Shown here: positions 33,456 through 42,277 of the stretch, piece after piece | Numbering within the stretch: the stretch's first letter is position 1 | Layout: every line of letters begins with the position of its first letter | Assembly (NCBI RefSeq): GCF_024622195.1 | Contig: NZ_JANKBI010000007.1 | Coordinates: 62,001 to 126,000, forward strand | Source of the DNA: Murimonas intestini | GTDB lineage: Bacteria > Bacillota > Clostridia > Lachnospirales > Lachnospiraceae | DNA length: 64,000 bases | Reading direction: 5' to 3' | Program-made: the position numbers and the translations under genes | Notes under the pieces: model-generated | What the model was told of the DNA's origin: nothing | Databases searched by the model: none | What the model saw: only the letters and a program-made list of their open reading frames with translations

Positions 33456-34052
33456 TTAAAGTAATTCAAAAACCACAATACGTTCTCTGGGGTTTTCCCC
33501 TGGAAAAAGGTCTATGCAGTCTATCTCATCCAAAAACATTAACTCTTCCACTGTCATCAGATAAGATATATATTCATCCTGAGGATAGTAAAAAAACAGC
33601 AGAAGTTCTCTCTGCTTTTCATAGTAGGATTCTCTTATTCTTCCCAGCACCTTTTTCAATATCTCAACAGAAAATGGATTGAAGAAATAAAACCTGTCGG
33701 CTTCCGCAGGAACTTTAAATGATACAGCATCTGCTTTTTCTAAGGATACCAAACCTGCGGACACCCCAGAAGTTTGATTTTCTGCAGCCCTTTCATAGAT
33801 TCTTTCATCATACTCGACTCCAATAGATCTGCATCTGGTCTGATAGGATAAATAGAAATCCACTCTCCCCTTCCCACAGCCGTAATCAATAAGTACGTTG
33901 TTCTTCCCAATATAGCCGCTGTTTGAGAAGCGTTCCAGCACACAATAGGGTGTTGGCTCATATGGATAACGATACTGATCTGAAGCAGAATCATCTCTCC
34001 CCTGGGTTTTAATCTTCAGAAGCCTGTCCCATTCTTTTTCACTTTGATTCAT
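33456..34052 (-). CDS. SAM-dependent methyltransferase-like protein
   Basis: A 198-residue protein with the motif I glycine loop NVLIDYGCGKGRVDFYLS and acidic loop IGVEYDERIYERAAEN, which bind S-adenosylmethionine in class I methyltransferases. A later FYFFNPFSVEILKKVLGRI could form the motif IV region. The substrate is unknown; the short length suggests a small-molecule or rRNA/peptide target without an extra recognition domain. It stands alone, convergent with the XRE gene. Confidence 0.78.
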   Translation of the reverse strand: MNQSEKEWDRLLKIKTQGRDDSASDQYRYPYEPTPYCVLERFSNSGYIGKNNVLIDYGCGKGRVDFYLSYQTRCRSIGVEYDERIYERAAENQTSGVSAGLVSLEKADAVSFKVPAEADRFYFFNPFSVEILKKVLGRIRESYYEKQRELLLFFYYPQDEYISYLMTVEELMFLDEIDCIDLFPGENPRERIVVFELL

Positions 34053-34238
34053 TTTTATAAAATTCCCCTTCTGCTTTTTCCTTGCTCAGTGTATCTGATT
34101 CAATATGCGCTTATATTTCTGCACAAAGTTGTAACTGTGAAGGTACTGAACAGTTATATGCAAATATTTATTAAAATCGCCTTTGGCTATGATTGCGATT
34201 CAGGATTTGACCACCGTGCTTGGTATAATTTTGAACTT

Positions 34239-34270
34239 AAAAAGGATTATGGTTCAGACATAATCCTTTT
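34239..34270. terminator. Orphan hairpin with T-run
   Basis: AAAAAGGATTATG (34239-34251) pairs with CATAATCCTTTT (34259-34270). It follows 190 bp without a recognisable gene, between the methyltransferase and small lipoprotein genes. It may end the lipoprotein transcript leftward. Confidence 0.55.
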
Positions 34271-34303
34271 AACACTATTTAATATAAACTAAACCCCGTC
34301 CAC

Positions 34304-34483
34304 TCATTGTAATAATCTTTTCTTATTTTGATACTCATTAAAGGCATTCTGTATCTCTTGCTGTGCTTCCTTTCCCTTGCGAATTATCTCTTCTTTGTCA
34401 TCTTTATTACGGCATCCTGTAATACAACCCAATGCCAATATCATAGCAGCAAGAAAAACATACATTTTATTTTTAATCTTCAT
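34304..34483 (-). CDS. Small 59-residue lipoprotein
   Basis: From ATG 34483 (GAAGGGA 6 nt upstream) the product begins MKIKNKMYVFLAAMILALGC, continuing ITGCRNKDDKEE, a signal peptide with lipobox ITGC. The mature part is only about 35 residues, charged and helical (IIRKGKEAQQEIQNAFNEYQ). An upstream in-frame ATG at 34582 would add a basic segment and spoil the signal peptide, so it is not used. I do not recognise a family. It may be a remnant or a small envelope protein. Confidence 0.55.
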   Translation of the reverse strand: MKIKNKMYVFLAAMILALGCITGCRNKDDKEEIIRKGKEAQQEIQNAFNEYQNKKRLLQ

Positions 34484-34731
34484 AACCAATCCCTTCTTTC
34501 TCAACACTTTTTCCACTAATCTTATCGCCTCCAATAAGACCGCCCTGCGGCTGTTTTTCCTACACTGACCTTTTTCTCTCATCTACTGATTTCCAATTAC
34601 CTTTTACTCCACAATCAGGTGCTTTCCGGAGCTTACCTCCTTCCATATTTCTCTAAAGTATAATGTGTTTACATCATAATTATAAGTTTCTTTTTATCGT
34701 TTCGTCAACCAGATCTATATTTTCTCATCCC

Positions 34732-34935
34732 TTATCCAAAAACTACAATATCGACTAGGCTCCAAGCCCCCTCCTCCGGATGAATGGATGCCATCCATGT
34801 TTCATAGCCGGTGAACTCCTCATGAGAATTAAACTGTGAAAAGAACATTCCCCAGCTTCACCGGAGTTTTCAGCTCGTCAAAAACATCAGGTTTCTTCAC
34901 TTCTATACTATGTAAGTCTTCATAATAGTAAGTCT
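34732..34935 (-). pseudogene. Fossil of an unrecognised coding sequence after the GH29 gene
   Basis: Reading leftward from 34935 one frame gives ETYYYEDLHSIEVKKPDVFD then ELKTPVKLGNVLFTV and a stop; a second frame continues EEFTGYETWMASIHPEEGAW then SLVDIVVFG and a stop at 34732. The two parts read like one protein C-terminus broken by a small deletion. I do not recognise the family. The remaining sequence from 34484 to 34731 is AT-rich without a gene. Confidence 0.4.
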
Positions 34936-34938
34936 CCT

Positions 34939-36204
34939 CTACACCAACTGTTCAAAAGAAAGCTCTTCCGTCCCGCATTCTGCCCGGACGACCACATCGC
35001 AGGGAATTCCCTCTTTCCTTTCCGGAAGGATCACCCTGAAACGGTATTCGTTCCGCGCTATCTCATAACTCTGGTAAAAGGTCAGCTCCTCACCTGTCTC
35101 CAAAAGCGTTACCTTTTTTACCCGCTGCTGCAGATTGCACAGAAGAATTTCATAAGGGAAATCAGGGTAACGGAATACATGCAGATACAGGCAGTTTCCC
35201 CTGACCGTAATCTTTCCCCATCTGTTCTCATAGGGGAACCTGGGGGCGCACACTGTGGAATATATACTCTCCCCATTTTTCTCAAGCCAGGCGCCAATCT
35301 CGTCCAGAACGGCAATACTGCCCTCCGGTACGTTTCCCAGGCCATCCGGGCCAATGTTGAGAAGCAGGTTTCCACCTTTTTCCACCACGCTCACCAGCTT
35401 TTCAATAATCTCATCCGGTTTTTTCCAATGCTCATCCACTCGGGAATACCCCCAGGTATTATTCAGCGTCACAGGCGTCTCCCATGGCTTATTATATGGC
35501 AGCACCGGAATCTCATTGTCTGCCATCTCCCGGTAATCCCCCAGATCATAACCGATCCTCCCATTTATCAGGCAGTCCGGCTGCAGAGAGTTTACAACAT
35601 CCCGGAGTTTTTCACACAGTTCAATTGGCATGGTATACGGGGTGTCAAACCACATCAGGCCCACTTTCCCATAATTTGTAAGAAGCTCTTTCACCTGCGG
35701 TATTGCCTTCTCATAAAAATATTTTGGAAAATCTTTTTCCTCATTTTTCTTAAAATCTAATTCATTTCCCCAGCCGTTCTCATCCTCCCAGTCCTGGTTT
35801 TGGGAATAATAAATGCCCAGCATAAGCCCCTGTTTTTCACACTCGGCTGCCAGATCTGCCAACGGGTCACGGTGATACGGCGTGTTCATAATATTGTATG
35901 GTGATACCTTTGACGCATACATGGCGAAACCATCCACATGCTTTGCTGTAAAAACAATATATTTCATTCCCCATTTTTTCGCGCGGCTGACGATATCCGC
36001 CGCGTCAAAATGGACCGGATTGAAGCGGTCTGCAAGCTTCCTGTACTCTTCCACCGGGATCCCTGCATTTTTCTGTATCCATTCGGCGCCGTATGGGATT
36101 TCTTTCCCCTCATGTACACCCTCCATCAAAGAGTAAAGGCCCCAATGAATAAACAGGCCATAATGCGCATCTAAAAACCATTTCATATCCTTCATCTTCT
36201 TCAT
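34939..36204 (-). CDS. GH29 alpha-L-fucosidase
   Basis: A 421-residue enzyme releasing alpha-linked L-fucose. It lacks a signal peptide, so it acts on imported oligosaccharides. Family features are GLFIHWGLYSL (residues 16-26), YIVFTAKHVDGFAMYASKVS, and the nucleophile Asp187 in GLMWFDTPYT. The C-terminal third is a beta-sandwich (LLNIGPDGLGNVPEGSIAVL precedes it). It follows lacM by 12 nt and is the last intact gene of the UroD-like/GH78-LacL/LacM/GH29 operon, which suggests a fucose- and galactose-containing glycan as substrate. Confidence 0.92.
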   Translation of the reverse strand: MKKMKDMKWFLDAHYGLFIHWGLYSLMEGVHEGKEIPYGAEWIQKNAGIPVEEYRKLADRFNPVHFDAADIVSRAKKWGMKYIVFTAKHVDGFAMYASKVSPYNIMNTPYHRDPLADLAAECEKQGLMLGIYYSQNQDWEDENGWGNELDFKKNEEKDFPKYFYEKAIPQVKELLTNYGKVGLMWFDTPYTMPIELCEKLRDVVNSLQPDCLINGRIGYDLGDYREMADNEIPVLPYNKPWETPVTLNNTWGYSRVDEHWKKPDEIIEKLVSVVEKGGNLLLNIGPDGLGNVPEGSIAVLDEIGAWLEKNGESIYSTVCAPRFPYENRWGKITVRGNCLYLHVFRYPDFPYEILLCNLQQRVKKVTLLETGEELTFYQSYEIARNEYRFRVILPERKEGIPCDVVVRAECGTEELSFEQLV

Positions 36205-36216
36205 ATTCTTCTCCTT

Positions 36217-37182
36217 CTATTTCCCAACGGGATCATGTTCAATCATAAATGAAAAATAAATATCCTTATCCCCATAAAGCCGGTATGGCGGTTCCACATC
36301 AGATCCCCAGGCATCGATGCCGCCTATGCCCCGCACTCCTCCATAAATTGTCAGCACTGTCCTCACGGCGGGAGGCAGCTCCTCCTGATGATCTGCAAAT
36401 TCCATCTGTTCCGGTGTGTAGGGCAGACAAGAAAACGCAAAAGGGGTTTTATCCGCCCAAAAACGAATGCTGAATTCATCCTTGTCCCCATCGTTGTATC
36501 TCAGTGTCCTGCTGCGCACAATCTCTACCCAATCCGTCTCCATATGCATGCCGCAGTCCTGCGGGGTGAGATATGGTGTCACGGGAAGCCCTATTATCTC
36601 GCAGATACCTTTTTTGCCCCCGCTCATCCTGTCCGGATATGTCTCTCCGGTCAGTCCCTGGTAAGTATATCTCACAGCCGGTGTTGGGAAGACAAAACGA
36701 ACTCCGAAAACCGGCAGCTGAGGCAGGCCTTCTCTTCCGTGATACAGGCCCTCCACCCGGATCCTTCCGTCCGGAAATACTGTATACCGTATTTCCGCCT
36801 CTGTCTCCGGCATGGTAAGTGTATCATATACATAGGTTACGGTGACGGTTTCTGCCTCCTCACTGCCATTATATTGATTATTAAGGGGAGCCTTAAAGTC
36901 TGTCACGGGTTTTCCATCTGCGTCAATACTCATACCTTTACAGACAAGGAAGCTGTCCGCAAGAAGCCACATACCGGACTTTTTGTAAAATCCCCCTCCT
37001 CTGTCATTATCCGTCATAGCGCGCCAGAATGCGGGACGCGGCACATGGTAAAGCCATTCCCTCTCCCTGATCTTTAAAGATTCCATACCGCCCGCCTGAT
37101 AAGAAAAAATATAGTCGAAATCCGTTCCCTGTACCCCAATGGACACATCTCCGAAAATGAGTTTAAGCTTCGTATTTTTCAT
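36217..37182 (-). CDS. lacM: Beta-galactosidase small subunit (LacM-like)
   Basis: About 321 residues from ATG 37182, inside the end of the large-subunit gene (20-nt overlap), with GGAGGTG 10 nt upstream. It corresponds to the C-terminal beta-galactosidase small-chain domain of GH2 LacZ: WLYHVPRPAFWRAMTDNDRG supplies the region that completes the active site, and FWADKTPFAFSCLPYTPEQM with the final IDAWGSDVEPPYRLYGDKDI are typical. In LacZ this is part of one chain; here, as in LacL/LacM of lactobacilli, it is a separate overlapping gene. An upstream in-frame start at 37278 lies deep in the previous gene and is unlikely. Confidence 0.88.
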   Translation of the reverse strand: MKNTKLKLIFGDVSIGVQGTDFDYIFSYQAGGMESLKIREREWLYHVPRPAFWRAMTDNDRGGGFYKKSGMWLLADSFLVCKGMSIDADGKPVTDFKAPLNNQYNGSEEAETVTVTYVYDTLTMPETEAEIRYTVFPDGRIRVEGLYHGREGLPQLPVFGVRFVFPTPAVRYTYQGLTGETYPDRMSGGKKGICEIIGLPVTPYLTPQDCGMHMETDWVEIVRSRTLRYNDGDKDEFSIRFWADKTPFAFSCLPYTPEQMEFADHQEELPPAVRTVLTIYGGVRGIGGIDAWGSDVEPPYRLYGDKDIYFSFMIEHDPVGK

Positions 37183-40100
37183 AAAAATAGCACACCTCCT
37201 GCATTGCCGGCTTTTCCGTACCGTCCGCAAACATGATCCCGTCGGCTGAGAAGCTGTAATCTGACGGCCGGTCATCAAACTCTCCGCCGCACCGGATCAC
37301 TTCCCTGCCGGTGACATTGTCCTTTATGATCAGAGCCTTGTCCATAAAGCTCCAGATAAATCCCCCTGCAAATGTATCAAAACGGTCAAAAAGTTCCATA
37401 TATTCCTTCATCCCGCCTCCGGAATTTCCGATTCCATAAAGGTACTCACACAGAATAAAAGGTTTTGCCGGATTTTCTTCCATATATTTAGCTGCTGCTT
37501 CGGGAGAAGCGTACATGCGGCTTTCCAGGTCTGATATCTCTGTCTCATAGGCGCGGTTCCTGGTCACTCCCTCGTAATGGGTAAGCCTCCCGTCTTTCTT
37601 TTCCTTATAGTACCGGTCCATAGCTGCCAGAGCAGTCCCCGCGTATGCCTCATTTCCCAGGGACCAGAAGAGGATGGAGGGATGGTTTTTGAGAAGTTCA
37701 TAATTATTCGCAGCTCGATCCAGCACTGCCTTCTCCCAAACTCTGCTGCAGCCGGGGATATTCCAGGATGGTTCTGTTTCCCCCAGCTTCTGCCAGCTTC
37801 CATGGCTCTCCAGATTTGTTTCTGCCATCACATAAATACCGTTTTCATCGCACATAGAATACCACTTCACCTGATTCGGATAATGGCTGGTACGCACCGC
37901 ATTGATATGGTTTCTCTTTAAAACCTGCATATCCCTCTTCATATCCTCTTCGCAAATACATCTCCCGGTACGTCCGCTCCATTCATGTCGGTTCACCCCG
38001 CAGATTCTCAGGCGTTTTCCATTCAGAAGTAACTTTTTTCCCACTATATTAATCCTGCGAAATCCCAGCTTGCTGACCGCAAACTCTACAACTTCCCCAT
38101 TCACGTCTGTTACTATCACCTGCAGCTCATACAGAACCGGTGTAAAGTGGCTCCAGGGACGTAATCCTGCGAGTTTTTCAAAAAAGACCTCTGTTTTTGA
38201 TGATAAAGTACTCACTGCTTCTGCTAAAGTGTGATTCTCCGGATCCTTCAGCCTTATCTGCGTAAGAGCGCCTTGCAATTCACCCGAAGCCCTCAGACCG
38301 ACACGCAGTGTACCGGTGGAGCCGTCCTCAAAAAGTACGGGCCGAAGCTCCATATCCTCCACATGTACGGACGGCTGTGCCAGAAGCCGGACACTGCGGA
38401 AAATACCAAAAAAGCGGAAATAATCCTGCCCCTCCAAAAAAGCAGCCGTTGACCATTTATATACCTCCACACAGAGGAGGTTGCCCTTGCCCCGGACATA
38501 AGGCGTCAGGTCAAACTCCGCCGGCGTATAGCTGTCTTCGGAGTACCCGATAAATTTTCCGTTCAACCAGACGTACATAGCCTGCTCAACTCCGTCAAAC
38601 CGGAGAATAATCCGTTTTCCTCGCATACGTTCAGGCAGATCAAAGGTCTTTCGGTAAGACCCCACCGGATTATAGTCCGTCTCCACAAAAGAGCCGCAGC
38701 CCAGAGGCATATCTTCCAAAACATCCGCGGGCCGCCGGAAGCTGATGCCCTCCCATGGATACATCTTATTCATATAATGCACATGGTCATACCCTTCCAG
38801 CTCGATGTGAGCCGGCACTGGAATCGTCCCAAAGCTTTCCGCATCAAAATCTTCTCTGTAAAAGTCCACTGGCCGGAGCTTTGGCGCCCTGGAATAACAA
38901 AACTGCCATGATCCGTCCAGGGACTCTGCAAAAGATGAGTTCCCTTCCTCTGCCTCCGCCTCATCCAGAAAGCAGAGATGGTCACTGTGTGCCGGAAGTT
39001 TTCCCACCCGGAACACCTCTGCCTCATCCAGCCATTTTATGTCTGCTACTATTCCGCAGATTCCTGCCAGCCAGTAGAGCACGTAAGAATCAAAGCCATG
39101 ATTACAGCTTGCCGTAGGCTTTTTATGCTCCCACAGCGTCCCTGTTTCCCTGGCCATGGGCAGGAAATAGCTTTTGATATTCTTAATCACTTCATCATAA
39201 CAGTGGTTCTGGTACAAAAGCTCAATTCGCAGATACTGCCCGATAAATGTATTGGTAAATGCAATCTCCGGGTATGTATTATGCACTGCCCGTTCCGGGC
39301 CAAACTCACTTAAAAGTATCTGCCATAAAGCCTTATCTCTTTTTGTATCCGCAACACCTGTGAAAAAGGCATAATACTGGCAGACCTCCGTACATACATT
39401 ACTGTTTACCAGTGTTTTTCCGTCACAGCGCATATTGTCGGTATAAAACCTGCCGTTAAAAGAATACTTCCGAATCACATTCCTGAGCTGCTCTGCCTTA
39501 TTCCTAAGCTCTGATTTATGATAAAGCCTTCCGGCTGCCTGCAGCATTCTGGCATACAGCATATTTGTAGGAAAATTCACTCCGGTAACCAGATCCTTGT
39601 CATTTGCCCCGGACCACTCTACAAATACCCAGCCCTCCAGGTTTTCCAAAAGCCCCAGTTCATTTTCAAAACCGGAAAAATAATCCAACAGTGCATAAAT
39701 CCTCTTTTCCGCCTGCTGTATAAGCTCTGCGTCCCCAGTCCGCTCCCAGTATTTTTCCAGTTCCAGCACATACCACATCGCCCAGTTGGGAATAAAATTT
39801 CCATCATTGTGATCCGCCGGATAACACATGGGAAGCATTCCCTTCGGAAGGTGAGCAAATGTGTCATTCACAACAAAGTTCTCTAAAAACACACGTTCGA
39901 GAATATTTTCTCCTGTCAGCACATGCTCCACGCTGGAAGTGAAGTAGCTGTCACAGAGCCATCCTCCCCGCTCTCTCGATGGGCAGTCCATAAATGTATC
40001 CAGAGAACAGGAACGGAAGCTTTCCAGGGCTGCCCTGCAGATAATTTCCAGCTCCCCATCCTCTGTCTTTATCTTGTTTTTCACAGGAGGATGCTTATAT

Positions 40101-40987
40101 TCTATAAAGCTGCCCCTGCCTGCTACCGCAGCGCCCTCTGCCTTAATTTTTATGTATTTCATGGTATACGGCGCAAAGCTTGTCAGCAGGTAACGCCCCG
40201 GCTCTATATTATATGTAAAACAGTTGAAACTTCTCATCCTCTGAAAATCCAGTTTCCCGTCCACCAGGATCTCATCAAACTGTACCTCAATCCGGCTATT
40301 TCCAGAAGCCGTCACTTCAATCTGGAAAAATCCAGTGGCATTATACGGCAGCGCATACATACAGGTGCCTTCTCCCTCCTGAACTTCTTCAGGAAGTGTC
40401 TCGGCCTCCAGTCTTTCAAATAAAGGCATCCTCACCTCCCGGTATATATAAGTCTTGTCCGGCTGCACCTCTATTTTTTCTCTTTGGAATTCTTCCTCGT
40501 CCCTTACATAAAAGTGCCCCTTGATTCTGCTCAAAGTATAGGCCTCCGCAAAAGCCCTCTGGAAACTGTAGCGGGGTGCATCCTGCACACGCTGGCGCAG
40601 ATCATAAACCGGAATTCCATCCTCACCGGTCCAGGCCTGCGCCTGCTCCCCCAATCTGATTTCCGCTGTCAGGAAAGAGGGCTGATCCAACGTATCATAG
40701 GTGTTTACGTTATAACCCACCACCTCAATCACAATCACATTTTCCTCTTTGCTAAGAAACCCTTCCAACGAATACTCATCCACCCGGTAATGGCCGTGGG
40801 GCGCTCTGGCCGGGCCAGCCGCCGTAAATACTCCGTTCACCCAAATCCGGTATATACTGGACGCCGCAAGAAAGAGTTTATAGCCCCCCCTGGGAAGGAC
40901 TGTCCTGAATGCCAGCTCACAGTTCTTTTCCATGGCCCTGTCCTGCGCCCATACCGGCCGGGCCTTTTTAAACTGAAATATCCTCAT
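37163..40987 (-). CDS. Fusion: GH78-like rhamnosidase domain plus GH2 LacL domain
   Basis: A 1274-residue protein without a signal peptide. Residues 1-660 resemble GH78 alpha-L-rhamnosidases: N-terminal beta-domains (NGVFTAAGPARAPHGHYRVD), then the (alpha/alpha)6 barrel with DCPSRERGGWLCDS (334-347, likely acid Glu339) and GTLWEHK (616-622). Residues about 680-1274 are a GH2 beta-galactosidase large chain: SLDGSWQF, GFRRINIVGKKLLLNGKRLR, acid/base Glu1113 in SLGNEAYAGT and nucleophile Glu1181 in FILCEYLYGIGNS. The chain stops just before the small-chain domain, supplied by lacM. The linker region 660-680 shows no break or frame change, so the fusion seems real. It may remove terminal rhamnose-like sugar and beta-galactose from one substrate. 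Confidence 0.85.
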   Translation of the reverse strand: MRIFQFKKARPVWAQDRAMEKNCELAFRTVLPRGGYKLFLAASSIYRIWVNGVFTAAGPARAPHGHYRVDEYSLEGFLSKEENVIVIEVVGYNVNTYDTLDQPSFLTAEIRLGEQAQAWTGEDGIPVYDLRQRVQDAPRYSFQRAFAEAYTLSRIKGHFYVRDEEEFQREKIEVQPDKTYIYREVRMPLFERLEAETLPEEVQEGEGTCMYALPYNATGFFQIEVTASGNSRIEVQFDEILVDGKLDFQRMRSFNCFTYNIEPGRYLLTSFAPYTMKYIKIKAEGAAVAGRGSFIEYKHPPVKNKIKTEDGELEIICRAALESFRSCSLDTFMDCPSRERGGWLCDSYFTSSVEHVLTGENILERVFLENFVVNDTFAHLPKGMLPMCYPADHNDGNFIPNWAMWYVLELEKYWERTGDAELIQQAEKRIYALLDYFSGFENELGLLENLEGWVFVEWSGANDKDLVTGVNFPTNMLYARMLQAAGRLYHKSELRNKAEQLRNVIRKYSFNGRFYTDNMRCDGKTLVNSNVCTEVCQYYAFFTGVADTKRDKALWQILLSEFGPERAVHNTYPEIAFTNTFIGQYLRIELLYQNHCYDEVIKNIKSYFLPMARETGTLWEHKKPTASCNHGFDSYVLYWLAGICGIVADIKWLDEAEVFRVGKLPAHSDHLCFLDEAEAEEGNSSFAESLDGSWQFCYSRAPKLRPVDFYREDFDAESFGTIPVPAHIELEGYDHVHYMNKMYPWEGISFRRPADVLEDMPLGCGSFVETDYNPVGSYRKTFDLPERMRGKRIILRFDGVEQAMYVWLNGKFIGYSEDSYTPAEFDLTPYVRGKGNLLCVEVYKWSTAAFLEGQDYFRFFGIFRSVRLLAQPSVHVEDMELRPVLFEDGSTGTLRVGLRASGELQGALTQIRLKDPENHTLAEAVSTLSSKTEVFFEKLAGLRPWSHFTPVLYELQVIVTDVNGEVVEFAVSKLGFRRINIVGKKLLLNGKRLRICGVNRHEWSGRTGRCICEEDMKRDMQVLKRNHINAVRTSHYPNQVKWYSMCDENGIYVMAETNLESHGSWQKLGETEPSWNIPGCSRVWEKAVLDRAANNYELLKNHPSILFWSLGNEAYAGTALAAMDRYYKEKKDGRLTHYEGVTRNRAYETEISDLESRMYASPEAAAKYMEENPAKPFILCEYLYGIGNSGGGMKEYMELFDRFDTFAGGFIWSFMDKALIIKDNVTGREVIRCGGEFDDRPSDYSFSADGIMFADGTEKPAMQEVCYFYEKYEA

Positions 40988-41014
40988 CTTCTGATCACTT
41001 CCGTTTCTTCCTTA

Positions 41015-41959
41015 TCATTCGTATATTTTTCCTGCCTCATCAAACAATGCATGAATATTTTCCGGAGGCACGTCCGCCATAACAGCCTCATGGCTCGGGG
41101 AAATCACAAGCCCTGTGGGGAAAATTCTCCGAAGCTCCCGTACTTTGGCGCGAACCTCTTCAGACGTGCCATTAACAAGCAGATCCTGGGTATCCACCCC
41201 CGCTTCGATGAGATCCGGTATGATATCCACAATAGAACCGCAGGAATGGTAGATTACTTTAAGCCCATAGCTGTGCGCCTGCTCCACCAGCTTTTTACAT
41301 CCCGGAATCACAAAATTGCGCACCATCTCAGGAGATAACATCGGCCCCCTCTGGCTTCCCATATCGTTTCCAATGAGGACCGCATCCAGCTGTCCTTTGG
41401 TGGCTTCATAGAATATTTCATTCGCTTTCAGATAAAACTCTACGATTTTATTATCCACTGCCCTATAGACTTCCGGGTTGAGGATCATATTCATGAGAGC
41501 CGTCTCCATTCCAAAAGAAGCACAGGCATCCTGAAAATGGGCGGACCAGAGCATCCCTAACCGGGTCTTGTCTTTTGGGGCAGTCGCAGCACGGCGTCTG
41601 CATTCCTCCACATCAATGTATTTCTCCGGATTTGGCCACTCAAAGAAAGCCAGATCCTCAACTTCCTGTGCATCCTTGAAGCATCCGTCCGCAGTCAGCG
41701 TCCTGTCCCGGGCATCCACATTGCCGTCCATATACCAGTCAAAGGCAGCAAAGATAGCAGTTGCCGCAGGAGACTGATAGGGAACCTCAATGGCATAAAA
41801 ATCATCCCCCACCGCAATCTTGAGCTCATGCATATTTATCACTCCATAGTATTCAAATAGAGCAGGCTGTGCATGTATATCCGGCATCCCGAGCCAAGCT
41901 GCCGGCCGGTCCACTTTCTCCCTGTTAACAGTTGCAAAAAAACGTTCTCGGCTGTTCAT
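41015..41959 (-). CDS. UroD/MtaA-family protein in a glycan operon
   Basis: A 314-residue cytoplasmic TIM-barrel protein of the uroporphyrinogen decarboxylase superfamily: MNSRERFFATVNREKVDRPA, GNDMGSQRGPMLSPEMVRNF, GLKVIYHSCGSIVDIIPDLI. The H-x-C-G motif matches the zinc-ligand motif of corrinoid:thiol methyltransferases (MtaA/MtbA) rather than haem-making UroD. RBS AAGGAGG is good. It is the first gene of the GH78-LacL/LacM/GH29 operon, 27 nt before the fusion gene, behind a clear promoter. A role in removing methyl groups from methylated sugars is a hypothesis; no corrinoid protein is seen in the window. Confidence 0.78.
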   Translation of the reverse strand: MNSRERFFATVNREKVDRPAAWLGMPDIHAQPALFEYYGVINMHELKIAVGDDFYAIEVPYQSPAATAIFAAFDWYMDGNVDARDRTLTADGCFKDAQEVEDLAFFEWPNPEKYIDVEECRRRAATAPKDKTRLGMLWSAHFQDACASFGMETALMNMILNPEVYRAVDNKIVEFYLKANEIFYEATKGQLDAVLIGNDMGSQRGPMLSPEMVRNFVIPGCKKLVEQAHSYGLKVIYHSCGSIVDIIPDLIEAGVDTQDLLVNGTSEEVRAKVRELRRIFPTGLVISPSHEAVMADVPPENIHALFDEAGKIYE

Positions 41960-42042
41960 AATATTCCTCCTTAAATTTTTAATTATGAAACTGTTTTTAA
42001 CTATAAGAGCATGATAGAGTTACAACTCCTTTATATTTCCAG

Positions 42043-42071
42043 TTTATACAGAAGATTTATCCCAGGGTCAA
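42043..42071 (-). promoter_or_regulatory. Promoter of the UroD-like/GH78-LacL/LacM/GH29 operon
   Basis: On the minus strand TTGACC (42066-42071) and TATAAA (42043-42048) are 17 bp apart, 84 bp before the UroD-like start. The rest of the 318-bp divergent gap (41960-42277) holds TTGACT at 42135 without a good -10, for the rightward ABC operon. Confidence 0.65.
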
Positions 42072-42164
42072 TATATTATAAAGAATAGAGCTTCTTTAAA
42101 TTTTTAGACACCCCATTATATTAAAAATAAACCGTTGACTTAAAAATTATCGCATATCATTTCC

Positions 42165-42178
42165 TAAAATTGGAATGT
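42165..42178 (+). promoter_or_regulatory. TAAAATTGGAATGT motif shared with the araC-type promoter
   Basis: The 14-mer TAAAATTGGAATGT lies in the leader or promoter of the rightward ABC operon. It recurs, with one change (TAAAATTGGAATAT), on the minus strand at 48441-48454 within the promoter of the membrane AraC regulator. It is a candidate site for that regulator. Confidence 0.4.
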
Positions 42179-42277
42179 TCTCTGAAGAATCAATTCTTGC
42201 GCACTCCTGCTTTCTGTTGTTATGATTGACATAGCTTCTCAGTGATAACGAAACTACTAAAGAACAGGAGGTATGTT

